Positions 25,705 through 38,544 of a stretch of 64,000 nucleotides of DNA are shown piece after piece. Made by a program: the position numbers and the translations under genes. The DNA is from Cordia subcordata (taxonomy: Eukaryota; Streptophyta; Magnoliopsida; Boraginales; Cordiaceae). Each line of letters begins with the position of its first letter. The stretch's first letter is position 1. The stretch covers positions 5,518,001-5,582,000 of the forward strand of contig JAPTOF010000024.1 of the NCBI GenBank assembly GCA_028554755.1, read 5' to 3'. Under the pieces are notes generated by a model. The model was not told where the DNA came from. It did not search any database and worked only from the letters and a program-made list of their open reading frames with translations.

Positions 25705-25894
25705 AAGGTTTGTTTAAATTGATTCTTTTTCAAGTAAAAAGTATTTTATTTTTATAATAACTATTTAATTTGACTTTTAAAAATAATTCAATTTGAATTT
25801 TTTTAAAAGTCAAAATTTTTAACTTCTAAAAGAATCATTTTTCAAAAGTTGTTAAAAAAAGAACATTTAAAAAAAAATAATTTAAACTTAGTCC
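25705..25894. mobile_element. Tourist/PIF-like MITE relic
   Basis: The left end GGTTTGTTTAAATTGATTCT and the right end AATTTAAACTTAGTCC are imperfect inverted repeats, with the family's characteristic AAAAGT/ACTTTT interior. Confidence 0.5.
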
Positions 25895-26069
25895 ATGGGT
25901 TGGCCTTTACCACAACGATGGTATTGTGGACTAGAGTCCACAAAAAAAATTTGACAAAAAGTCAAAAACTATTAGTAGTGGAAATTCATCTTCCTGATAT
26001 TGGTTTTAGGAATGACACACTATGCTGACTTTATGATCACACATGAAATTAGGTAGGATCCCACTATAG

Positions 26070-26070
<1 letters not shown>

Positions 26071-26115
<45 letters not shown>
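26071..26115. repeat. (TA)n(CA)n microsatellite
   Basis: A compound dinucleotide run, TA repeats followed by CA repeats. Confidence 0.9.
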
Positions 26116-26309
26116 TATAAGTATTTTAACATTATAATTTATAACCTTTTACAGTTTAAATTATAGTATATATGAAAAGTACTATCACTCATGACGATTA
26201 ATCTCACACACATATGAGAACCACATGCAACACCAAATGAACTTCTCTATGCAAACTCTAATTACTAATACTTCTTATTTCTTACGCAACAGTACAAACA
26301 GTATAATTA

Positions 26310-26545
26310 GGGCTCATTTGAATTGATTTTTCCCTTAAAAAAATACTTTTTTTTGTAAAGCTTTTCTTAAAGAGCTTTAAGCAGTAGTAAAAGTTATTTT
26401 GTATTTGAATTCATATAGTAAAAAATACTTTTTAAACTGTAACAATCATTTGAATGAAAAAGTGTAAGAGCACTTTTTTTTCAAACAAATTACTAGAAAG
26501 GATATACAGAAACACTTTTAATGATTAGCATTTGGATAAAAAAAG
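26310..26545. mobile_element. Tourist/PIF-like MITE, left end clear
   Basis: TTA is followed by GGGCTCATTTGAATTGATTT, the family's left terminus. The right terminus is not recognisable, so the end coordinate is a guess. Confidence 0.4.
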
Positions 26546-27015
26546 CAAATAGCATAAAATAAGCTGTTATCTTTGAAAAAACACACATGAATAGTTAGTT
26601 TTTACAGTTTCCTTTTTATTTGACACACATATTTGATATTTAATTTTGAAAAAAATCATTTTTAATAAAAATTTAAATATTTTGGCTAAAATTAAAAACG
26701 TGAAAAAAATAAAATAAAATCATTTCTATATTTTTGTTTTTATTTTACATGAAAAAGAGATAGATTTACATAGTAAATGTTTTATTAATTACAGTTGCAT
26801 AAAAAGAAATATGAAATGCGCAGAGATTGGTCAGTTATGATAAGAAGGCGAAGGAAAATTTGCTAACAACTTGGGTATAATCTTTTCCCCTTTGTTTCAG
26901 ATTACAAGATAGGTTATTGTGCATCAAGAAGCACCTATAGGCAAATTTGCCTGTGATAATACATCTGATTTTCTACGTACAACCTATAATTAGTCCCACT
27001 TCTTTTAGTTGCTAT

Positions 27016-27384
27016 AACTATTCTCACTCCCCAACTCGGACATCAAATCTGTAGAAGGAGCCATTGTCGCAGTGAATCTAGAGAAAGGAAATTTTGATAG
27101 GGGATCGTAGGCAGACATGGGTCAGCTAACGCTTCTATGGCATCCGGTAACATACGGATAAAACCAATAGCCAATATGACACCAGTAGCAAAAGCTTTGG
27201 CAGCCACAAGAAAATTGGAGTCTATTTGGAGGAAGCGTCGCTTCTTGCCAATTAATGGAAGGGCAGTACCACACACACCTGTACAAAGAATGGCTGCAAT
27301 TTTGATCATTTTAAGGACAAATGCAGCCGACTCATCTCGGCATCCATCTACCTCAGCCTCAGCAACACAATTTACATCAAACAT
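27016..27384 (-). pseudogene. ZIP4-like zinc/iron transporter fragment
   Basis: From the ATG at 27384 the frame reads GCRDESAAFVLKMIKIAAIL, then CGTALPLIGKKRRFLQIDSN, AAKAFATGVILAIGF and DPCLPTIPY. This is the N-terminal helices of a ZIP transporter, closest in my memory to ZIP4/ZIP9. The conserved GFVHML histidine is Arg (GFIRML). After PYQN a frameshift is needed to continue as PFSRFTATMA..DLMSE, and a stop follows at about 27016. The remaining helices and the His-rich loop are missing. It is a broken partial copy lying between two LTR-like relics. Confidence 0.75.
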
Positions 27385-27645
27385 CGATTGAGAAGGACTC
27401 TACAAAACAGAGTCTTTTGAACCCCACACCAAGACAATCCAAAGATTTAGACACCTTTTAGCCACTTGAAAATTAGAAGAAGGGGAAAAAATTAACTATA
27501 CAAGAACTATAGACATAAAGAACCAATTATCTTCCTTTAACAACTACAAAAGGTGCTGAAATGTATTCTTCAACTTCGAGGTTAACAGAAACTCAAAGGA
27601 GAAAAGGTCACAAGAATTTTACAGTCTGCTGATGTGCTTCAATTT

Positions 27646-29492
27646 TGTGTGTGTTTGGATTGTAATTTATTCACGTTTTTTAGGTGTTATGTGCATATAT
27701 TGGCATTAGTATAGTACATTTGCTAGAGATAAGCTTAAGCGAAGATAATTGTACATAGATGAGTTTGGTAGATAAATGTTGCACTAATTGCTTGATTTCT
27801 TGATTTAGGTGAGACTTAGGTTGAAAACGAGGACTACGTGATGAAGGGTGATGAAGATAAAAGGCGTTCGGGTCATGGGGGAGAGGCCGGAAGCAAAGAA
27901 GATAAAGATTGAAGCAATAAAGAGGAACCGGTTGACCCCCAGAGCTTATTAGCTAGGTTAGTTGGCAAGTCCAAAGAACAAAAGGGCGAATCGGCTGGGC
28001 TAATCGGCTGATTGATACGATCAGCCAGTAATTTCAGATAGCACACTTTGGAACTAGTCAACCCTCCCCATCTATTGGCCAGTTGGTAAGGTCAACCGAT
28101 AGTGATGCTGGAGGCTATAAATAGGACTCAACTTTTAGCATTCTGAAGCATAAATTCACACACACTTCACACTCACACATTTAACCCTAATTGTCACCTA
28201 CCTCACACACAACCCCCTTTTCACACACTTTCCACTTAGATTTAAGCCTGTTTGGAGGGATTCAACAACTTTGAAGTGAGTATTTGCTCAAATTTTGTAC
28301 AAAAATAGCTAGGATAAAAAGGGAGTTCCCTAACCATTCTTTCATCCTATTCTCATTTATGCTTGAATAGACTTGATTAGGGTAATTTAGCTTGTGTAAT
28401 GGGTTGATTTAACACTCTTAAGTTATGGGATTTTGATGGCTTATATATATACACACTTTGTTTTTCTTGTTCAATGGTATTTACTCAATACATGTCTATA
28501 TGTTTGATTAAATACATGAGTAGTATGTATATAAATTGGAGTTTATATGCTATTAATCACCTCTAATCCATTTAATAATTATGTCTATGTGTTTATTTGT
28601 AGATTATATGAAATGGGTATTGTTTTTTTCATGTCTATATGAGTAATAGCATGCTTGGTAGTTAATATAACTTCAATCTTGCCTATATGTTGGTACCCAA
28701 TTGCTATTATTAGTGTAATTCGAGTATGACAATGTTTGGTAGTCGAATAGGTTCAGTATTCATAAACACCATAGGTTAAAACATGTAGGATTGTGCACAT
28801 AGGCCAAATCCCACTACAATAACCCTAAAATGATGGTGCACAATTAAGAACTAGCCTAGATCAAGTCTCTTTTAGCTTTAAATCCGGCTAATAAGAGTCC
28901 GAGTGAGTTTAGCCGACCTTAGTAACCATAGGTCTTGCTTTTAAATCCAGCCAATAGTTTAGGAACTAGAGTAGGTTTGTTATAGGTCACCTAGGAAGCT
29001 TTTTGGTCTCTCCTATGGTCATAGGTCATAAGGACCACGCCGTAGCTCTAGAAAGCCCCGCCTAGGGACGAACCTGCACTGAGTCTTAGGGATAAATTAG
29101 GATACTAAATAGCAACCTAGTTAAAAGCGTCCCATAGTTAAGTCATTTGCTGTAATCCCATAGTATAAGAGTCAAGAATCATCCATTAACGAACATAAGT
29201 CACCCTAATCCATTCCAATTGTCAATTTCCCCTTAGATTAGTTTGTCTCCCCATTTTCCTTTTCCGATTCCTGTAGCGTAGTTTTATTTTCCTTCCCTTG
29301 AGCTCCCATAAATCCAAAAAGCACAAAAATATGGTTAAAGTAGACATCTTTTTAGGCACTTTCTAGGACACACACGCATAGGATCCTTTCCACGTAAGAG
29401 CCTCCCTGTGGTTCGACACCCATTCTCGCACTTACTATATTGCATCAATCCGTGTACTTGTAGATTTTTAGGGCTTGCACCTCTAAAGAGAC
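27646..29492 (+). mobile_element. LTR-like relic, forward orientation
   Basis: A long non-coding stretch beginning about TGTGTGTTTGGATTG. It ends with the phrase CCCTGTGGTTCGACACCC (29404 onward), then GTGTACTTGTAGATTTTTAG, wording typical of the 3' part of plant Ty3/Gypsy LTRs. No coding domains are present, so it could be a solo LTR. Borders are estimated. A 17-18-bp near-repeat (AAGAATTTTACAGTCTGC) lies outside both ends, at about 27612 and 29508. Confidence 0.4.
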
Positions 29493-30767
29493 ATCATCTA
29501 CCTCTTTAAGAATTTTACAATCTGCCTCTTTATTTTTTTCCCTTCAAAATTCAAATAGCATACTCACATCCCGCAAACATTTAAGAATCAAATTAGACAT
29601 ATGCATCTTCATGATTGGCAATTAAGCATAGTTTCTAACAGTTTTTCAACTACAGAATAAATGAGAAGTGGCGAAAAGTGGAATCTTTAAGAGCCAAAAA
29701 AAACAAGACGAAATTAATCTGAATGAGTTTGGTTGAGTATGGAACAAATATGGAGAAAATTTAATCTTCTGTTAGTCAAAGTATCAACCTTTGATTTCAA
29801 TTACACAAGTCAACAACCAGTTCAAGACAACCAAAAAAAAACATTCAAATTTCCACCTAACTAATTCTACTTAATTTTGACTTCCCAAGCTTCAAATATT
29901 ACTAATTATATACTCTAAGCTACCCTTTTGCATCTCTTCACCCAGTAGACAGGCCTTAAGATTCAGTTTCCTTCTTACTAGATCTGCAACAATACATGGC
30001 TGCCAAAGCGTCCTCTCCAATCTCTTGCCTCGATAGTTCAGCATTATAGAATTGTATGACCATTTCTCTTTAATCCTCCAAATCATCCTCATGGTATTAT
30101 ATTCACACACCCATGCTTTGCATAATTCCTCTCTTCCCAAGCAAACCATAGGACTCAATTGTTCACTTTACAGAAAGATAATTCTAATCTCCTTAAGCAT
30201 AAAACACCAACTAAAGATTCCTTTCTTCACAAACATATAAGCAAAAATAAATAAATAGATAAATAAAGAAAATTAATATCCAAGAAAAAGGCAAAAAGTT
30301 CATAAAAGAAAAGGACTAAAAACTTGAATAATGTCCATCTCCTTCACACTAATTTTTTTCCTTAAAAAATTATTCTGATGGAGAATGAATTGTTTCGTTA
30401 CATTATTATGTTATAAATAAGATTAATTGATAATTAATTTTGAGAATGTATCAGTTATAACACAGCAACTCATAGATTAAATAAGCGACTTGTGGCTGTA
30501 GGAACCCCAATTTGCTTTTGGAGGCCAAACTTCTTAATGTAACCAGCAACAAATGTAGATTACTCTTTCAATTCGATAATTTCAGGACTTAAAAGCCCAA
30601 TTTTGTTAATGTAACCAAAAGCAGATGTGGAGTACTTCTCTAGTTAAATAATCTCCAAAATTAAAAGCCCATCCTTATTACCGTAGAGAACTTCTGCTTG
30701 CATCTCCCATAGCGCCGCCGCTTCTCCTCCACTCCTTCCGTCGTTCTTCTTCATCTCATCCAATTAG
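29493..30767. other. Intergenic sequence, nothing recognised
   Basis: AT-rich, with short non-conserved open frames only. Confidence 0.5.
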
Positions 30768-30947
30768 CGCACAATTTTTTTTTCTTTTCTTTTTTTTTAC
30801 AAAAAGCTGCTTTTTTTAGCTTTTTTTTTTTAAAAAAAAAAACTCTTTTCCAGATGCTTTGGCTTTTTTACAAAAGGCCCATCCAAACGCTTCATTTACC
30901 AAAAGAAGTGCTTTTTTCTAACAAAAAAAGCCAATCCAAACGGGGCC
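30768..30947. mobile_element. Tourist/PIF-like MITE, right half
   Basis: It ends AAAAAGCCAATCCAAACGGG GCC followed by TTAA, matching the family's right terminus. The left terminus is lost in T-rich sequence. Confidence 0.5.
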
Positions 30948-31152
30948 TTAATCAACTGACGCATGTGACTCAAAAATAAAAAAAGAGAGAAAAAGCAGTC
31001 AAATTCAGTGGAAAATGGAAAGCGCATATTCATCACTCAACAGTTATCTTCCTGTACATTACAACACGAAAATAACTCAAGTTTAATGGTAATTTATGTT
31101 AAAGAAGAAACGGAAAAATGAAAAGGGGAGAGTGCAAAAGAGAAAAAAGAAA

Positions 31153-31893
31153 TCAAAGTTTCAAGTTTAAATCAGGCAATGATGAATCTGTCCTAGGAGG
31201 TGGAGCCATGGCTACAAAATTTATGTTGGAAGCTTGGGCTGTATCAGAGCCGGGACGGGGCGAGACACCATCGATTTGCCTAAAGCTACCAGGCCAGAAC
31301 ATCTCTACGTCATCGTCTTCGACGAATATTGGCAGCCCGTAGTGGCTTTGTTCAAACCTTGCGCCGCCTCTGATCCCATGGAAAGGTCTCTCCGGTTGTA
31401 TAATTCCTTGGTGGATTGAAGCATGAGCTTCAAGGCCTAGAGACCGAAATGCTGACCCGTGAAGGGGAAGAGATGCCAAGCTTGCGTACCTATCGGAGAG
31501 CATACCCATCCGCATAGCCCTTTTGGCCAGTGTCCGCTCTCTCTTGTGAGCGTTCTGGTGACCTCCCAAAGCTTGTGAGCTGTAAAACTTACGCCTGCAA
31601 TAGTTGCAGGAGAAGACTCTGGCTGCCGCCGCTGTTGGTGGATTAGCCATTACTTCAGCAGTTGCCTCCCCAATGCCCTTCAGCGCGGCATCACTGGAAC
31701 TGAAGCCCAGTGTCAGGTCAAGAGTAACTGGTGTTGCATCCTTTTGACACTCTACAGGATCTTTGACGGAAGAAGTCCTGGTGCTGTCCACAGAAGGACC
31801 AGGAGAGATGCCTTGGGTGGATATGTTGGAGGCCACCGGGCTGCTAACTTCGGACTCATCTTCAGATTCAAGATTGAAATTCGGAGGCTTCAT
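31153..31893 (-). CDS. ZFP4: ZFP4-like single C2H2 (QALGGH) zinc finger repressor
   Basis: A single uninterrupted 246-residue frame. One zinc finger at residues 94-116 (FSCNYCRRKFYSSQALGGHQ) has Cys96, Cys99, His112 and His116 and the plant-specific QALGGH helix. Two EAR-type repression motifs are visible: LDLTL at 58-62 and LNLKL at the C-terminus (PDLNLKL). Proteins with this layout (Arabidopsis ZFP1-7 group) are nuclear transcription factors linked to trichome and hormone signalling. The length is close to Arabidopsis ZFP4 (about 260 residues). The ATG at 31893 is followed by the MKPPNFNLESE start typical of the group. The frame is intact, and a leader intron is likely upstream. The exact paralogue is uncertain. 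Confidence 0.88.
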   Translation of the reverse strand: MKPPNFNLESEDESEVSSPVASNISTQGISPGPSVDSTRTSSVKDPVECQKDATPVTLDLTLGFSSSDAALKGIGEATAEVMANPPTAAAARVFSCNYCRRKFYSSQALGGHQNAHKRERTLAKRAMRMGMLSDRYASLASLPLHGSAFRSLGLEAHASIHQGIIQPERPFHGIRGGARFEQSHYGLPIFVEDDDVEMFWPGSFRQIDGVSPRPGSDTAQASNINFVAMAPPPRTDSSLPDLNLKL

Positions 31894-31986
31894 GTTGGAC
31901 GGAGCAGAGCAATTGAGATTTCAGTTCGTCAAGAAGAAGCTAGAGGATTATCAAGAAAATTGAGAGTCTGCAGTTACTCAAATTAC

Positions 31987-34900
31987 CTGCAATCAGGACC
32001 ACATACATATTAAATGCTGCGTCGACAGACTGTTTTCAAGAGAGAAAGTAGCCAACAGAACAATAGACGGACAAATAGATAGATCCACGGAGAGAAGGCA
32101 CAAGGACTCCCTAGCAGAGGCGATGGTCATGGTACGGGTAGCAATATCTCAAGGAGAATTTAGCTCCTAGAAGAAATAGTCAGATAGTTCTAATCATTTA
32201 GGAACCAGCAGTAACAGCACCTATAAGGGCCATAGCTGCAAATTGATGCATGGAATCTGAAGCAGAGTTAACAAGCACTTTCAAAAGGAAAGCAATTAAG
32301 CACCAAAATCTGATAAAAACAGATGAAAAATATTGAGAATATGCTAACAATTCAAGATTGTAAGGCTTGAACTAGCAGAATTACAAATGACTATAACCTA
32401 TAAAGCCATTTCTTTCACTGAACTAAATTCAAAGCTACCAACATGCACCAAGAATATGCACCTGATTAAGGGAATTTGCATGAAAAGTTCAAATCACTAA
32501 AAACCCTGGATGAATTCCATGAAGAACACCATCTCTTTGTCATTCCTTCACTTAGGAATGTCTGTTTACATAAAGAAACAGAGCCAGGAACAGCAGAACT
32601 TTGAGGGGACCAAGTTATAGAAACTGAAGGGCCTTAATGAAGATTCTAGAAGAAGGTGGGGGCTAGTATAACGATTCGTCAAAGATGGAAGGGGCTACTT
32701 CCTGCCTCATTCTAGATTATAACTCTACTTGTATAGGTGATAACTCGAAGTAAATAATAGAGAGCTAAGACAGGCAAAATTATGTGAATCCTTCTAAGAG
32801 CTCGAGGCTGCTAGCTGCTCAAATAACTCCTGTATAAGCTATAATTAGTTGCACTGGCATTATCAACCCTACTGACATATCTTTTATGAGAACAAGTAGC
32901 TGGAATGAGGAGACTAAGGACCAAAAGTGGTGGACTCACGCTGAAAATCTACTACATGGTCAAAGTGAAACTTCCTGAGAGACCGAAAATCACCATAACA
33001 AGAATGGACCTAGAGATTGGATAGATTATGAAAAGAAATGATCTGTACCTAGAATGTCTCTTTAGTGATCAAGGAGTTTTCTCTCGACTTCTAATTTGTG
33101 GAAAGAAGAAAATAGTTCAAGACTCCTATAAATGGCCAAGGTCAGAATGCTCAATAATAGCAGGTCCAAATATATGTTGTAATCAAAGCGAGGTTTTCTT
33201 CCACAAAGGTACTTAACATAACAGAATAATCTATTCTTGCTACAGGAAATTTAAATCAACTGTACAAAAGATCGATACCCACTATCTCTGTTTAAGAATA
33301 ATCTCGGAAGTAAGTGAATAAGAATACGAATAATCTCGGAAGTAAGTGAATAAGAATACACTCCATCGATTTCTCAACATCAGAAGAATGTTTACCTGCA
33401 GCCTCTTAGTTCAAGATCGTCTAGCTTTACCACACAATCTATTATCTAGTAGTAACATAGAAGCCATATACAAAACACTGGTAGATAACTGGAGCTAAAT
33501 AATCAAATCATATGTTTTCCTAAAACAACCTAATGAAAGGTAGTGTTCGACATACTTTTCAGAAAAAGAAAGGTAGTCAGATATGCTTTCACTTGGACCA
33601 AGACAGAAATTAAATCAAGATATTCTCCTCTCTGAATGACAATATAAACTTCAAATTACATAGTGCTTATTGATTACCATTCAGCCGAAAAAGAAACAAA
33701 TTATATAGTTTCTACTGACTACCATTTATAAGTACATTATAAGTAAAATTTTGATGCTCCTGATTTTAAGATGAAAGAAAGTGGATCTTCTAATTAATAT
33801 AACTATGAGCTTTAAATTGCATACTCCCCAGATTTTAAATTGGGATCATACTCTTAAGCAACGATCTCATATGGTTGTCTTGGAAATTTTATAATTTACC
33901 AATGTGAGAAAGCAGTACACTCTAACACTCCCCTTACCATTCACATGTAACCAGTACCAAGGAAGAAAACTTTTGAATACAACAGCTGTCAATGGGTGAA
34001 GTTGTGCATGGAGAGTCAAAGTTGATTAGGCATATTGAACCAAGATCAAACTCCAATCAAACTCCAATAATATGACCATAAAGTTTTATCTCAAAGCCAA
34101 TAGGTATCAATTGGAATATACCTTCCCTCCACATAGAAAATTCACCAACTCCAAGTCCATGATATAAGATCCTACTGCCCTAAAACCGATCAAGGATTGA
34201 ACCTCATGGTTCTTAACATGGGACGAAAGCTAAGCCTAGTTCCAGTTGCACCTCAATCCCATCGCACACTATCCACGAGTGACCCATCTCTTTGTTTGTT
34301 TTGCTCTTGCGCTCATTTGTCTAAATGTTAGCTATTGCTTCTAAGTTCTCGACAGGTCGCACATGAATAAGTATTAGAATGTACATTCATTCCACAAAAG
34401 AAATCACCAATGCGAAGTCCACCACATAAGATCATGGACTACTAGTCCAACACGAATTTTTCTTTTATTTGGAACATCATGATTCCTAACATAGTAACCC
34501 AGGAGCAATCTAGGAATTTACACTCTATGAACAAGGACAATTATACTCTCTGACATAAAAGCATTCAGCAAAAGAGGCATCAGTAAATAGAAAGAAGGAG
34601 AAATGATAGAAAGAGAAAGGTTGAGAGACAACATGTTAATATGGTCTGAAAAAGTAATCTAAACGAGTCAGTATCATAGCCTTAGATCAACTTTTTCACC
34701 AAAAATAAGAGAAACCAAAAGTTTCATAAGTTCTCTTCTTCCTTGGACCTAAAAAGCAAAAAACAGAACAAGAAAAAGATTACAAAATGCAGCAACAGCA
34801 AATATCCTTTCACAGAAGACCTTAATGAATCCAAATATTCTTAGCATCACATTAGCAACAAGAATAAACATGAAACATCTGAAGTGAGTGACCTGTTTTT

Positions 34901-35348
34901 AGTGTAACAAACACCATCAAGCAAGAAGAAAGTATCTTGAAAAATCAGCTAATCTTGAGGCTGTAACATTTAACAAGCAAAAGGTATTATACATAGAAAC
35001 CAGAAGTATGTCACAATAGTGAATGGTTTTGATGAACTATGAAGATAAATTTAACCACTACTGAGACACCCTCAATTGAATTTAACAAAAATGATTTATA
35101 GAGAATGTTTTCAGATCAGCCAAACACAAAGAATACACTAACAAAAGAACAAGTAAAACGCTATATGTAACACAAGATTCAACACAGCCATCAAGATAGG
35201 ATATAAATCAGACACTACTAGCATAAAAAAGCAAGAAGGGGACACTGTAAAACTAACCAAAAGAGTGAAAGTACAAGCCTAGAAGAAGTAAAAGAAGAAA
35301 AGAAAGAAAAAGGTAAAGAATTAACACACTTAGTATCTTGGGAAAAAC
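31987..35348 (-). other. Probable 3.4-kb leader intron of the ZFP4-like gene
   Basis: On the minus strand an acceptor (CCTGATTGCAG|GTAAT) lies about 90 bases before the start codon. A donor-like site (CTTGCAG|GTTTTTCC) lies at 35348. Between them there are no coding frames and little transposon signal except a possible TRIM-like patch at about 34060-34500 and a perfect 32-bp duplication at 33296-33359. Upstream of 35349 is a GA-rich tract (35470-35520) that would suit a promoter. Transcript data would be needed to confirm. Confidence 0.4.
33296..33359. repeat. Perfect 32-bp tandem duplication
   Basis: Two adjacent identical 32-base units (33296-33327 and 33328-33359), each starting GAATAATCTCGGAAGTAAGT. 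Confidence 0.95.
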
Positions 35349-35465
35349 CTGCAAGGCCTCAGCTTCACTGATGACAGGACAGGCTTTGTGTGAGGGTATT
35401 CTAGTTTTTACCAAAAATGGTGAGGAAAAGAGAAGATAAACAGCAAGTGAATGGAGATAAGATCA

Positions 35466-35520
35466 TTGGGGGGAGAGAGAGAGAGACAGAGAGAGGGAGA
35501 GAGAGGGTGGGGGGACTGTC
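35466..35520 (-). promoter_or_regulatory. GA-rich tract near the inferred ZFP4-like leader exon
   Basis: An interrupted GAGAGA/GGGAGAGA run on the plus strand, CT-rich on the gene strand. Pyrimidine-rich patches are common at plant transcription starts. The role is inferred. Confidence 0.35.
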
Positions 35521-38500
35521 AGAGAAGTCAGATTATTAAAGCAGATAAACACATTAAACTCCTATTTTTGTTGGGCACTTCAACTTCTACTGTAGACTAA
35601 TAAAAAAGGAAAAGAAAACAAGCACTCTATACAATATACCATAAAGACAGAATTCAGCGAAAAATGTTGTGTTTACCAAGTGTGTAACTGTCAGTCCCCA
35701 CCATGGCAGTAATGAGTGTCTCTTCTGTACTGTATTCCTCTCATCTCATTGATCCTTCATCCGCAGGTAAAAATTTAGATTTTCGTTTGGGAAAGACGGG
35801 GTATAAACGCGACGAAATACGACAAACTCAAGACGCACATGAGCGTGGTCGGCCCACGCTAAAATGGTGAATTTGTTGAAGATAATGTCAATATATGAAT
35901 GCAAGATGAAATTTCATTCTACTAGAGTTACAAATTTATAATCAGGACACAAATATAAGAGGGCTACAAACATGAAACAATTAGAAATATGACAGGACCA
36001 TAAATAAGGCAAGGCTTTCGATTCCAATTTTTATATTCGTTAAGTATCAGGTAAAATAACGACCAAGCCTTACAATTTTAAAATTATAAATTTCATAACA
36101 TAATAACACGTTAAGACATATATTTATTATAATAAATTTTTACTCCATTCCTCCAGTCAATCAGGGCATCCGCCGGTTTTTTTTGAAAAAAGGAAAAAAA
36201 ATCACCACCATATATCATGAGTGAAGATTCTGTTGAGAATTTTGTTTTTATAAACTAAACTGCTTTTCTGCTTTTTAATCAGATGGACACCCATCACCTT
36301 CCCATTCCCATCTCCCATTCTTTCTCTGGTGAAATGACATGCACATACGACACACACACACACACACACACATTTCACATTTTTTATTTTTTTAAACCAC
36401 CCAGTGATGGCACTAGACACACAGACAAAAACCATGGACCACAGCCACTTACAAAAGCTGGCCCTGACAAGATGTTTGCGCGATTTATCCTAGATTTGGT
36501 TGCATTTGTTTTCTAATTAATTATGCATGTAAGTGGCCACCGCAGATCAGTAGTATCTGCAACCAATACAAAAGGTTTATGTTTTATTATAGAGAGTATT
36601 TATTCATTAAAGAAACACAAGACTACTTTAGTTATAAGTGCCAAATTATTATAACTAATCTTAGTGGCTATGGTATTGCAAGACTAATGTTACCCGTCTA
36701 TCATCATGGGACACTAGATATAAGTCAAATGCCTGCTGGACTTGGGGAGCGTGGAGAAAGACATAAAACGTTGTTGTAATCTTATAATATTACGAGAGAT
36801 TTAATAATATGAAATTAATAATGTATAATAAATTATTTGAATAAAATTTTAATATTATAATATTATGAAAAATTTTAAAATAAGAAATAAAATTTAAAAT
36901 ACTTCTAGCTCTAATATATTAAATAAGAATTAGTATTTCACTGGTGTGATGCACCAAAAAAGTTTCTTATAAAATATTATGTGTACGTGTAAACATTAAT
37001 ATACATTACTCATAGTTTTTACCTATTTTTAAATATTTTATGTAAAATAAATTTTTAGTAATCAAAATACGTATAAAATATTTTCAAAATAAATATATAT
37101 ATATATATATAATTGAATATTGCATATTAAGATTATATATATGAACAAAATTAGAATTTCTTTTAGAAACTTGATTATTCAGATGGTTGGATCGAATAGT
37201 AAATAATTATTATATGTCCCATTGTTTTTCTATACGAGTGACGTGAAAGGATGGTAATTGTTGAAGCTTTATGATCGTAAATCATTTCCTTCTAATTTTG
37301 AGAAAATGGCTACTATAATTATGCACCCTGATATATATTTATTGGTAACGATTAAATTAATGATATCCAATCATAAATAAGTCTGAAGCTAGATTTATAT
37401 GGATTTGATTCAACCAACATCCCAACTCGAGTAGGTTATATGATGTATAGAGAATTCAACTTCCATTTTGTGTGTGTGTGTGTGTGTTGGGAATGGGCGC
37501 ATAGCTATCTCAATTTAACTTTGAATTTTCAGAATATTCTGATCCGTGCCCTTTGGGAAAAAAAAAAATTGTACTAAAGCTTGCGCATGGCGAAAAGAAT
37601 TTTTCTAAAACTTGCAGTAGTGGGATATGGAAATTAAAAAATTTTCCCTCAAGTCTAATATTTGCCCAAAATATCTTCAAAATTTCAAAATCACATGGGG
37701 CTCAATTTGGAAATTACTATTCATGCATGACTTCTCTTCACATCTTGGAACCAAAATAATAATATTAATAAATAATCTCTTCACTTCGATCTTCTAATCT
37801 TTAAAGAACGAACTTCTTGTTGTAAGAATTACGACAAATTTTTTTTGTAAAAAAAGAAGGATTATAAAAATTTATTTCTGTGTATATTATATTGTCATGG
37901 TTTTAAAGAAAGACTAGAGAAACTAAGCAAACCATATTTTAAGAACAAATATCTATAACAGACTTAAAAAGAGAATCCATCTTTATCCTTTTAACTTTTC
38001 TAGCAAATAGTAAAGTAATTCGGATTTGGAAAATTTTCTTCATTAGTTTTCAACACATGAAAAATACTTTCTAGACCAAAAGGTGAGGAGCAGGCAAGAA
38101 GATTTCACATTAGTTTTCCTACTCGGAAACTTTTGATTTCAAGGCCAAATTAAATAATTTAATCGAAGTGTTCACAACTCTTTTATAAAACATCATCATG
38201 TACATGTCCCTAATTCCATTCCCACACAATGAATGATGAAAATTTCCACAAAAAAAAAAAAAGAATGAATTCTTCAAAACATTAATTACAAGTGATCCTA
38301 ATATAATTTGATTCTTCTTTTCATGAAATGGCATTGTAATCATCTAAGGTCGGGACCATTAATTACTATATGTAGTAGTGCTGGGTAAACACGTAGGATA
38401 AACATATAACTTACCTTAATAATTTGTCTTGTTAAGATAGAGTTAACATATAATACAGAGCACGTAGTTTATGAAGTAGGACGTAGAATATATAAAATTT

Positions 38501-38544
38501 AAAACAATTTATGTAGATTATGTAAAATTTGAAACAATGTTAAA
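35521..38544. other. Intergenic sequence
   Basis: No gene recognised. It contains (CA)n at about 36349-36371, (TA)n at 37093-37110 and (TG)n at 37470-37487. Confidence 0.5.
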
